Shown here in pieces: positions 1 through 6,653 of a stretch of 23,727 nt of DNA. Under the pieces are notes generated by a model, which searched no databases, had not been told where the DNA came from, and saw nothing but the letters and a program-made list of their open reading frames with translations. Source of the DNA: JAXLWB01 sp046328715 (GTDB lineage Bacteria > Chloroflexota > Anaerolineae > Caldilineales > Caldilineaceae); the NCBI GenBank assembly GCA_046328715.1, contig JAXLWB010000077.1, forward strand, positions 1 to 23,727, written 5' to 3'. Numbering within the stretch: the first letter of the stretch is position 1; each line of letters begins with the position of its first letter. The position numbers and the translations under genes are program-made.

Positions 1-212
1 TGCCACTTGGTGCGATTGTGCTGTGGAGCCTACTTTTTGCGCCCAAGGCAACCAAACGGTTGTCGCTTGTGCCTGGTGCTCTTTGGTCGCTGGGGCTGTT
101 TCTTTTGGCGGCAGCAGCGCTCTTGGTCACCAACCAGACGACGTTGGCCATGGTCATGGCAACGGTCGCAATCGTCAATCGTATGCTCGTGCTGATCTGG
201 AAACAATGGTAG
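1..212 (+). CDS. YrdB/DUF2568-like membrane protein, C-terminal part
   Basis: The gene enters from the left edge; reading from base 3 gives about 69 residues before a TAG at 210-212. The peptide is very hydrophobic, with two likely membrane helices (around LFLLAAAALLV and MVMATVAIVNRMLVLIW) after an AP-K-(A)-x-x-RL-like loop, and it ends in IWKQW. This pattern (WSLLFAPKA, a helix, then a helix ending in W-K/R-Q) matches the C-terminal half of the small YrdB/DUF2568 family of four-helix inner-membrane proteins of unknown function, usually about 110-120 residues. The family call is from memory of the pattern and the N-terminal half lies outside the window. The gene stops 20 bases before the M81 peptidase and could be co-transcribed with it. 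Confidence 0.5.
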   Translation, partial: PLGAIVLWSLLFAPKATKRLSLVPGALWSLGLFLLAAAALLVTNQTTLAMVMATVAIVNRMLVLIWKQW

Positions 213-232
213 GAAATGAGAAAGAATAAACG

Positions 233-1723
233 ATGAATCACCCTAACAATCTACAAAGTGCGACGGCAGACGTATCTGGATCTTCCACGAAAAAGTATCG
301 AGTCGGCGTTGCCGGATTAAGCTGCGAGTGCTGCACCTTTTCCCCGCTCCTCTCCGGCGAACGTGACTTTATTGTTAGCATGGGCGCAGAACTGGCGTCA
401 AATTACGGCTTTTTTGCCGACTATCCCGATGTCGAGTTTACTGGGTTGCGCCGAGCGCGTGCCTTACCCGGCGGATCGATTGAACCGAGCTTTTACGATG
501 GTTTCAAACAGAAGTTACTGGAAGAGCTGGCCGCCCAGGGACCGTGGGATGGCATCTTTTTGGATATGCATGGTGCCGCCAATGTCTATGGCCGCGATGA
601 TGTAGAGGGAGACATGCTCTCGGCCATTCGCCAAGTCGTCGGCGCCGATTGCCTGATCTCGGCCAGCTACGACCTGCATGGCAACGTTTCGCAACGTGTG
701 GTTGACAGCATCAACATGATGACCGCCTATCGTACCGCCCCGCACCTTGACTGGTACGAAACGCTGGAACGAGCTTGTGCCTTACTAATGCGCAGCCTGC
801 GTGAAGGGCTTTCGCCCAGCCTGGCCTTTCGCACCGTGCCCATTCTTGTCCCAGGCGAACAGAGCAGCACCGAGTTTGAGCCAGCCGCCAGCCTCTACGC
901 CACCATTCCGCAGGTGATCAGTGCTTACGAGTTGATGGATGCCTCGATCCTGATCGGCTATGTCTGGGCCGACGAACCACGGGCAACCGGCTCGGTAGTG
1001 GCGATTGGCCTGGACGCAACACGCGCCCAAGCCGCCGCTGATGACCTGGCGCAGAAATTCTGGGACGTGCGCGAAGAATTTCGTTTCGGCGTCACCTCCG
1101 GCACGGTGGATGAGTGTATTCAACTGGCGCTGCAAGAAAGTAAGAAACCGATCGTCATCAGCGATTCCGGAGATAATCCGACTGCGGGCGGGGCAGGTGA
1201 CACACCTTATGTGTTGGAGCGTTTGCTAGCAGCGGGGGCCAAATCCGCACTGATTTCAGGCGTCGCCGACGCCGCAGCCGTAATCGCCTGCGAAGAAGCT
1301 GGAGTCGGAGCCAAGGTTGTCTTGTCAGTGGGCGGCAAGCTCGATCCGATCCATGCCCAGCCGCTCAACGTCAACGGCACAGTCGTTTCACTACACACGG
1401 TACAGTGGCCGGCCAAGGCCAGAGCGGGTGCAACAGTGCTACCCAATCGCATCGCCGTGGTCGATGTGCAAGGTGTTCACGTTATCCTCACCGAGCGGCG
1501 CACGCCCTTCCACCACATGAGCGACTTTACGCAACTTGATCTCGACCCGACGCAATACCAGATCGTGGTGGTCAAGATGGGCTATCTGGTGCCCGAAGTC
1601 GATGCGCTGGCCCGCCGCGCCCTGCTCGCACTCAGCCCTGGTGCCGTCAACCAGGATATCGAGCACCTGCCCTACCAACGCATCCGGCGTCCGATGTTCC
1701 CGATGGACCGGGAACATCAGTGA
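233..1723 (+). CDS. M81 family metallopeptidase (MlrC-like)
   Basis: This is a 496-residue protein with the two-part MlrC architecture: an N-terminal DUF1485-type catalytic region (about 22-310) and a C-terminal MlrC_C region (about 310-490). Visible landmarks are FLDMHGA (110-115), SYDLHGN with Asp147 and His149, TAPHLDWYET with His171, and the SDSGDNPTAGGAGDTPYVL segment (310-328). The Asp-x-His plus a second His 22 residues later is the zinc-ligand spacing of the family. The family is named for the peptidase that cleaves linear microcystin products, but most members occur in non-cyanotoxin contexts and probably act on other small peptides or amides, so the substrate is unknown here. There is no signal peptide, so it is likely cytoplasmic. 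The ATG at 233 follows a purine-rich stretch (GAGAAAGAA). Confidence 0.87.
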   Translation: MNHPNNLQSATADVSGSSTKKYRVGVAGLSCECCTFSPLLSGERDFIVSMGAELASNYGFFADYPDVEFTGLRRARALPGGSIEPSFYDGFKQKLLEELAAQGPWDGIFLDMHGAANVYGRDDVEGDMLSAIRQVVGADCLISASYDLHGNVSQRVVDSINMMTAYRTAPHLDWYETLERACALLMRSLREGLSPSLAFRTVPILVPGEQSSTEFEPAASLYATIPQVISAYELMDASILIGYVWADEPRATGSVVAIGLDATRAQAAADDLAQKFWDVREEFRFGVTSGTVDECIQLALQESKKPIVISDSGDNPTAGGAGDTPYVLERLLAAGAKSALISGVADAAAVIACEEAGVGAKVVLSVGGKLDPIHAQPLNVNGTVVSLHTVQWPAKARAGATVLPNRIAVVDVQGVHVILTERRTPFHHMSDFTQLDLDPTQYQIVVVKMGYLVPEVDALARRALLALSPGAVNQDIEHLPYQRIRRPMFPMDREHQ

Positions 1724-1727
1724 GACA

Positions 1728-1775
1728 GTAGGACAGTAAAACAGTGGGACAGTTTGAACTGTCTCACTGTCCTAC
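1728..1775. terminator. Repeat-derived hairpin between convergent genes
   Basis: The gap between the M81 stop and the next gene on the other strand is made almost entirely of ACAGT/ACTGT words. CAGTGGGACAGTT (1742-1754) can pair with AACTGTCTCACTG (1757-1769) with one G-T mismatch. GTAGGACAGT (1728-1737) also pairs perfectly with ACTGTCCTAC (1766-1775), so two alternative stems exist. There is no long T tract. Position between two convergent stop codons suggests a bidirectional terminator; this is inference. Confidence 0.5.
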
Positions 1776-2392
1776 GCTTGCCAGGCATTGTAGGTGAAGG
1801 CGGTTTCGACCATGACGAACTCTTCCTGTTCGATCTTATCCAGCAGCGCCAGTAAGCGTGCCTTGTAGTTCTCCTCGACGGGCAGTTCATTTTCCACGCG
1901 GCTGGCTTCGGTCAGAAAGTGTCTGACGTCGCGCCCCATGCTGCGCCCTTTTTCCGTGTGCATGTCGAGTGCAAAGTCGGGGATGGCCGGAACCCGGCCA
2001 TAGGCGAACTCGTTGATGACGATGTTCTTGAGATTGTCGCTGGTGCGGTCTTTTTTGGCTGCGGCCAGATAACGAATGGCATGCACAAAGAAGATCGGAC
2101 GGTCGCCATCGGTATAGGGAAAGTTCTGACGCATTTGGTTGAGGGCATTGATCAGCACCGGCGCACTCAGATCGCCAAAGCCGACGTCTTCCACTGAGAT
2201 GGCTTGCAGCCTGCGCCACAACTTCTCCTCAAACTGCTCGCTGGTGATGTACATCTCGTAGGCAAAGGTCACGGCTTCTTCGGTCAGCCCACGGCGGATC
2301 GACTTCTGCAGCGCCGAAATGACCAGATCGCCTGCAATTCCATTGCGTGTCGTGACCTTGCGCCACGGATCGTATGACATAAACTCGCTCAT
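1772..2392 (-). CDS. Stand-alone MgsA/RarA C-terminal-domain protein
   Basis: This 206-residue protein has no recognisable ATPase motifs but matches the C-terminal region of the replication-associated AAA+ protein MgsA/RarA. It has GDLVISALQKSIRRG near 21-35, then RRLQAISVEDVGFGD (about 60-74), followed by a helical region with HAIRYLAAAKKDR. In RarA the equivalent block reads roughly ISAFIKS(M/I)RGSDPDAALYWLARM...R(R)L...ASEDVGLAD and forms the tetramerisation and DNA-interaction part. A free-standing copy may oligomerise or bind a partner; its function is unknown. The start ATG at 2392 has AAGGA about 8 bases upstream, and a TATAAT-like box lies near 2442-2437. It converges with the M81 gene through a hairpin. 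Confidence 0.6.
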   Translation of the reverse strand: MSEFMSYDPWRKVTTRNGIAGDLVISALQKSIRRGLTEEAVTFAYEMYITSEQFEEKLWRRLQAISVEDVGFGDLSAPVLINALNQMRQNFPYTDGDRPIFFVHAIRYLAAAKKDRTSDNLKNIVINEFAYGRVPAIPDFALDMHTEKGRSMGRDVRHFLTEASRVENELPVEENYKARLLALLDKIEQEEFVMVETAFTYNAWQA

Positions 2393-2436
2393 AGGATTTT
2401 CCTTATGGTTTGGTGTTGGTTGTTTTATAAGAAGTT

Positions 2437-2442
2437 ATTATA
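2437..2442 (-). promoter_or_regulatory. TATAAT -10-like box upstream of the MgsA-C-domain gene
   Basis: The minus strand reads TATAAT at 2442-2437, 45 bases upstream of the ATG at 2392, in an AT-rich gap. No good -35 hexamer is seen at 16-18 bases, so this is only a candidate. Confidence 0.3.
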
Positions 2443-2512
2443 CCCTTTAGCTGCCGAAAAGAGCTCTTCTGTGACGCTAGACCGCAGCGGCGGAAAATGG
2501 CCAGCAATTTCT

Positions 2513-2542
2513 TTGGACGCACCCGAACATTTGTGCTATCAT
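2513..2542 (+). promoter_or_regulatory. Candidate sigma-70-type promoter for the DinB-like gene
   Basis: TTGGAC (2513-2518) and TATCAT (2537-2542) are separated by 18 bases and lie about 70 bases before the ATG at 2614. Both hexamers differ from consensus by one or two bases. This assignment is by pattern only. Confidence 0.35.
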
Positions 2543-2613
2543 ATTTGTCATTACATCAAGGAATAACCAGTGCATGATGTCCACGCGCTGTCCGCCTTCA
2601 GGAGAGAAAAAGA

Positions 2614-3096
2614 ATGAAAGCAGAATTGATCCGTGAACTGCAAGAAGAGTATCGAAACTGGCAAGCACTGCTGGCGCAGATCGATCCAACACGTATGGAT
2701 GAGCCAGACGTAGCGGGCAATTGGTCGGTCAAGGACGTGGTTGCTCACCTGACTGGCTGGCGGCGCAGAACGGTTGCCCGTTTGCGGAGTTTGCAGCTTG
2801 GTCAAAGCAACGTAGAAGCCACTTGGCCCGCCCACCTGACAACCGTGGACGAGATCAACGATTGGATCTACCAGACGCACAAGGATCTATCGGTAAGCGA
2901 GGTTTTGGCCGAATCCGATCAGGTCTTTCAAGCGCTTCTTGCTGTGATCGAGAGCCTACCAGAAGAAGTCCTCGAAACAGTCCATCTGTTGCCCTGGATG
3001 AACGGGTATCCCTTCAATGCTGCTGAACTCTTCAGCCACTTTCATGAAGAGCACGAGCCAGAGTTGCGGGTGTGGATGGAGCGATCGGCGACATAA
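2614..3096 (+). CDS. DinB-like / ClbS-DfsB-type four-helix protein
   Basis: This is a 160-residue, largely helical protein. The N-terminal part has the hallmark GNWSVKDVVAHLTGW (about 36-50), with a His in the second helix, and the C-terminal part has SHFHEEHEPELRVW. These match the DinB/DfsB superfamily, where three His residues on a four-helix bundle bind a metal, and in particular the ClbS/DfsB (DUF1706) branch. Members include the colibactin-resistance hydrolase ClbS and thiol transferases, but most have no known role. ATG 2614 is preceded by GGAGAGAAAAAGA, a good ribosome binding site. It appears to be a single-gene unit with a promoter candidate about 70 bases upstream. Confidence 0.72.
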   Translation: MKAELIRELQEEYRNWQALLAQIDPTRMDEPDVAGNWSVKDVVAHLTGWRRRTVARLRSLQLGQSNVEATWPAHLTTVDEINDWIYQTHKDLSVSEVLAESDQVFQALLAVIESLPEEVLETVHLLPWMNGYPFNAAELFSHFHEEHEPELRVWMERSAT

Positions 3097-3143
3097 CGTT
3101 ACACAATACGCAATGCGCTGCGACACTAACAGAATGAAAAAGG

Positions 3144-3238
3144 GATCGGTACACGGATGACGCAGATAGCACGGATCTTTTGATCGGTTTTTAATCCGTA
3201 TTCATCCTGGCCATTTCCGTGTAATCCGCGTACCGATC
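3144..3238. repeat. 95-bp imperfect inverted-repeat element rich in ACGGAT words
   Basis: The ends are inverted copies: GATCGGTACACGGAT at 3144 matches the complement of the right end (GATCGGTACGCGGAT, ending at 3238) at 14 of 15 bases. Inside, ACGGAT (3171-3176) and ATCCGT (3194-3199) form a nested stem, and further ACGGA words occur in both orientations. It carries no reading frame and sits alone between two genes. The shape suggests a small non-coding mobile or repetitive element (MITE/REP-like). Whether other copies exist cannot be seen from this window. Confidence 0.6.
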
Positions 3239-3272
3239 TAGCTTACTCTGATCACAGACAGGGAGAATTGAC

Positions 3273-3692
3273 ATGACAACAGAATCCAAAACCCTCGCCT
3301 TTGAGGGTGGGCAGAGCAACTATTATGTACAGGATGTCGAGAAGCTGGCGGCCTTTTATCGTGAGAACTTTGGGTTCAAAGAGACCTATCGCACGCCGAA
3401 AGAGGGAGCGCCGGAGCATGTTGAGATCCGTTTGGGCGACTATCTGATTGGGCTATCGTCGGTCGAAGCGGCACGTCGGATCCATCACTTGCCAATCGAC
3501 CCTGGCAAGCCACGCGGTGAGATCGTGCTCTGGACGAACGACGTTGACCAGGCGCACGCTATGCTCATGGCGAAGAACGTGTATTGCATCAATCCGCCAC
3601 ACAACTTTGACGTGAACGAGTATTTGCGCTTGCGAGTGGCGTGGTATGAGGATCCCGAGGGTAATATCTTCCAGACGGTGTGTCAGCGTTGA
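3273..3692 (+). CDS. VOC (glyoxalase/bleomycin-resistance fold) family protein
   Basis: This 139-residue protein has the paired beta-alpha-beta-beta-beta arrangement of the vicinal oxygen chelate superfamily. The first module reads SNYYVQDVEKLAAFYRENFG then an EIRLGDYLIGL strand. The second reads GEIVLWTNDVDQAHAMLMAK and ends WYEDPEGNIFQTV, the usual DPEGN(I/P)xx turn and closing strand. VOC proteins act as metal-dependent lyases, dioxygenases or drug-binding proteins; this one has no context that identifies its substrate. The ATG at 3273 follows CAGGGAGAATTGAC, a clear ribosome binding site. It ends 84 bases before the zinc-ribbon gene. Confidence 0.8.
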   Translation: MTTESKTLAFEGGQSNYYVQDVEKLAAFYRENFGFKETYRTPKEGAPEHVEIRLGDYLIGLSSVEAARRIHHLPIDPGKPRGEIVLWTNDVDQAHAMLMAKNVYCINPPHNFDVNEYLRLRVAWYEDPEGNIFQTVCQR

Positions 3693-3776
3693 GAAGATGT
3701 CAACGCTAATTTGCCGCCGCTTATTTCTAATGTCGAACGCGCACAACAATTTTTTGATTTCATCCAAAAAAGCCCT

Positions 3777-4034
3777 ATGAACAAGCAATTGAATATCAAA
3801 ATTTGCCCCAATTGCGGCAGTGATCAGATTGCTAAAGTCTGTTGTGACTGGCAAGGGAAATACCGAGGCAAAGTGTATATTGTGCCAAAACTGGAATTTT
3901 ACGAGTGTCCTGTTTGTGACGAACGGGTATTTCCTCCTGAAGCAATTGCCAAGATTCGTGAATATTCCCCAGCATACGGCAAACGCTCAAAGGCTCCCTT
4001 AAAAGAACCATCTCTGCCCGCCGTTCCTGCTTAA
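3777..4034 (+). CDS. YgiT-type zinc-ribbon protein (MqsA antitoxin N-domain-like)
   Basis: This 85-residue protein contains CPNC (10-13) and CPVC (44-47), the two knuckles of a YgiT-type zinc finger, separated by a KYRGKVYIVPKLEFYE strand segment that fits the MqsA N-terminal domain. The tail continues FPPEAIAKIREY. In toxin-antitoxin operons this domain belongs to the antitoxin and is normally followed by a helix-turn-helix DNA-binding domain and preceded by a small toxin gene. Here the DNA-binding domain is absent and no toxin-like frame is found in the 84 bases upstream, so it is an orphan. The ATG at 3777 is preferred over an in-frame TTG at 3711 because the family homology begins just after it; the ribosome binding site is weak. 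Confidence 0.6.
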   Translation: MNKQLNIKICPNCGSDQIAKVCCDWQGKYRGKVYIVPKLEFYECPVCDERVFPPEAIAKIREYSPAYGKRSKAPLKEPSLPAVPA

Positions 4035-4138
4035 GCCATTGCCAAAAAATGATCCCATTCCAAAAGCTTTTTACAGTAGCTTAAGAGGTTTCGCTGTGAG
4101 CTGTTGGACTGGGTTGACAGACTCGACTCGTTTCGCCG

Positions 4139-4840
4139 TTACCTGATCCTAATTTTCACAGTTGCGTTTGTGCCAATGATATCTGCCAGATCCACGTGAT
4201 CGACCAGCTTGATCTTGACCGGGATCAACTGGGTTACCTTGGTATAGGTACCAGAGGTGGTAAAGCTGGAGACGCCACCACTAAGTTTAGTTGAGGTGAC
4301 GGTATTGACATCCTCGACATAGCCATCAAAACTCCTGCCGTAGGCATCCAATGAGACGGATACACTCTGCCCTTTTTGGATTTTGAGAATATTCGTTTCT
4401 TCCACATTGGCCGTGATATACATATCCGACGTCCGGGCAACAACCAGGATGACATCCTGTGCAGTGACATAGTCGCCTTTTTGCATTTTGACGTCGGTCA
4501 CGGTGCCGTCGATGGGCGAACGGATGTAGGGGCCTTTTTCCACCTGGGCCAGCACCTCTCCTGCGCTTACCGCATCGCCTGGGGCGACGTGCATTCTGAT
4601 CAGTTGGCCACTGGCATTGGCAGTAAGCTGGTGAATCACCGTGTCCACCTTGGCATTATCCGTCTGATAGTAGAAAGAGCCTTGGTAGACATAATAGCCT
4701 GCATACCCTAAGCCGGCCAGCACGATCAGCAGTGCAACCCCAATCACCAGCGGTCTACTGATCTTGCGCTTTGCCGTTTTGGGCGTGAAATCCTTTTCGT
4801 ATTCGACTGCTTCTTTTTTGGTTGCCATGTTAGATGCCAT
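4139..4840 (-). CDS. Short HlyD/MFP-type adaptor subunit of the ABC exporter
   Basis: This 233-residue membrane-anchored periplasmic-adaptor-like protein has a basic N-terminus, one membrane helix (about 29-51), YYQTDNAKVDTVIHQLTA (57-74), a lipoyl-like barrel with SPIDGTVTDVKMQKGDYV (108-125), and a beta-barrel containing IPVKIKL. It lacks the long coiled-coil hairpin of classical HlyD/EmrA proteins, so the adaptor is short. The start at 4840 is chosen because GGTGG lies just upstream; this overlaps the end of the upstream ABC gene by 11 bases and implies translational coupling. A later ATG at 4828 is possible. It is the last gene of the marR-ABC-ABC-adaptor operon and presumably stabilises or couples the exporter. 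Confidence 0.75.
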   Translation of the reverse strand: MASNMATKKEAVEYEKDFTPKTAKRKISRPLVIGVALLIVLAGLGYAGYYVYQGSFYYQTDNAKVDTVIHQLTANASGQLIRMHVAPGDAVSAGEVLAQVEKGPYIRSPIDGTVTDVKMQKGDYVTAQDVILVVARTSDMYITANVEETNILKIQKGQSVSVSLDAYGRSFDGYVEDVNTVTSTKLSGGVSSFTTSGTYTKVTQLIPVKIKLVDHVDLADIIGTNATVKIRIR

Positions 4841-6653
4841 GTGGCACCACCTTTCGTTCAAATTGGCTGTTGTACATTCCGGCGTAAACGCCACCCGCCG
4901 CCAGCAGCCTCTCGTGATTTCCTTGTTCGATAATGTCGCCTCCACTCATTACCAGAATGAGATCAGCATTTTTGATCGTCGAAAGCCGGTGGGCAATGAT
5001 AAAACTTGTCCTGCCCTTCATCAGCGCATCCATTGCTTTCTGAATCAATATTTCCGTACGGGTGTCGATGGAACTGGTCGCCTCGTCGAGAATCAAGATT
5101 TTCGGATCGGCCAGAATGACGCGTGCAATGGTCAATAATTGCTTTTGCCCCTGCGAAATATTGTCCGACTCTTCGTTCATGACCGTATCGTAGCCGTGGG
5201 GCAGCGTGCGGATGAATTCATCACAATGGGCAGCCTTGGCTGCGGCAATCACCTGCTCGCGCGTTGCATCAAAGGTCCCGTAGCGGATGTTTTCAAGAAT
5301 GGAAGCGTTATACAGCCAGGTATCCTGCAAGACCATGCCGAACATCGAGCGCAACTCGTTTCTTGAATAGTCGTGGATACTGTGGCCATCGATCTTGATA
5401 TCGCCGCGATTGATGTCATAAAAACGCATTAAAAGCTTGACAATCGTCGATTTGCCTGCACCGGTTGGGCCGACAATGGCCGCCTTTTCTCCCGGACGGA
5501 TACAGGCAGAAAAGTCATGGATAATCAGCTTATTCGGATCATAGCCGAAGGCGATATGTTCAAAAGCGACACTGCCCCTCACCCGGCTGGCGGAGGCAAG
5601 ACCAGGGTCGGGACTCTCTTCTGCTTCATCGAGAAATTCAAACACACGCTCCGCAGCGGCAATGGTCTGCTGTAGCGTGTTAGAGATCGATGCAAGCTGC
5701 GTGATCGGTTGCGTGAAATTTCGCATATATTGGATGAACGATTGAATATCGCCGATTTCAATCGTCTTTTTCACCGCCAGGTAGCCACCCAAAATGCAAA
5801 CGATGACGTAGCCAATGTTGCCGACAAACTGCATCATCGGCTGCATGATGCTTGTGAAAAATTGCGATTTCCAGGCGCTGTCGCTGAGCGCTTCGTTGAT
5901 CTCATCAAAGTGTTCAATCGAATCATCTTGCTGGTTGAAGGCTTGGACAATGGTATGTCCACCATACATCTCTTCGACATGGCCGTTCATCTTGCCGAGC
6001 AATTCCTGCTGTGCCCTGAAGAATTTCTGCGAGGTCTTGAGGACGCCGCCGACCAGGCCAAATGACATCGCCACCGACAGAAATGCGGTCACGGTCATGA
6101 GTGTACTAATGCTCAGCATCATCAAAAGAACACCGACAACGGTGGCGACGGAGGTGATAAGCTGGGAAAGGCTCTGGTTCAGCGTCTGGCTAATCGTGTC
6201 AACATCATTGGTGATTCTGGAAAGGATTTCACCGTGGGTAGTAGAGTCGTAATATTTTAGCGGCAGATGGCTCAATTTCTGATCAATTTCCTTGCGCAGA
6301 TCGTAGGTGACCTCCATCGACACGCTGGACATAATGAAGCTCTGCGCATAAGAAAAGGCCATAGAGATAGCATACAGGATCAGCAGCAGCACAATCATTC
6401 TGCCGATATAGGCCAGGTCCATCATCAGCCCTGTTCGCAAATAGAAGCCGATCAGCCCTTCGGCCAGTTTGGTGGTCACATTGCCCAACACCTTGGGGCC
6501 GACAATCGAGAAAATGGACGACAAAGCGGCGAAGATCATCACAACGATGATCTTCGCTCGATAGGGCGTCAGATAGAGCATGAGGGCATTCAGCGTTTTT
6601 CGTGAATCCCTTGCTTTGGAGTCTTGCGCAGAAAACGTATTAGGCCTGAACAA
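4830..6653 (-). CDS. ABC exporter half-transporter B (consensus ATPase site)
   Basis: This is a 607-residue type-IV (exporter-fold) half-transporter with an N-terminal six-helix membrane domain (about 25-330) and a C-terminal ATPase. ATPase landmarks, numbered from the TTG start, are Walker A GPTGAGKST (395-403), Q-loop Gln443, signature ISQGQ (499-503), Walker B ILILDE with catalytic Glu524, and H-loop His555 (AHRLST). The variant signature ISQGQ with an intact Glu and His is typical of the consensus subunit in heterodimeric exporters of the TM287/288 and LmrCD type. The frame extends to an ATG at 6749, but a TTG at 6653 with GGAGG six bases before it is the likely start. This overlaps the upstream ABC gene by only 14 bases rather than 110. 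Confidence 0.88.
   Translation of the reverse strand: MFRPNTFSAQDSKARDSRKTLNALMLYLTPYRAKIIVVMIFAALSSIFSIVGPKVLGNVTTKLAEGLIGFYLRTGLMMDLAYIGRMIVLLLILYAISMAFSYAQSFIMSSVSMEVTYDLRKEIDQKLSHLPLKYYDSTTHGEILSRITNDVDTISQTLNQSLSQLITSVATVVGVLLMMLSISTLMTVTAFLSVAMSFGLVGGVLKTSQKFFRAQQELLGKMNGHVEEMYGGHTIVQAFNQQDDSIEHFDEINEALSDSAWKSQFFTSIMQPMMQFVGNIGYVIVCILGGYLAVKKTIEIGDIQSFIQYMRNFTQPITQLASISNTLQQTIAAAERVFEFLDEAEESPDPGLASASRVRGSVAFEHIAFGYDPNKLIIHDFSACIRPGEKAAIVGPTGAGKSTIVKLLMRFYDINRGDIKIDGHSIHDYSRNELRSMFGMVLQDTWLYNASILENIRYGTFDATREQVIAAAKAAHCDEFIRTLPHGYDTVMNEESDNISQGQKQLLTIARVILADPKILILDEATSSIDTRTEILIQKAMDALMKGRTSFIIAHRLSTIKNADLILVMSGGDIIEQGNHERLLAAGGVYAGMYNSQFERKVVPHGI

Noticed and set aside
3711..3776. Toxin gene or N-terminal extension before the YgiT-type protein
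   Set aside because: The 22 extra codons from the TTG do not resemble a toxin or the family, and no other frame in this gap is long enough.
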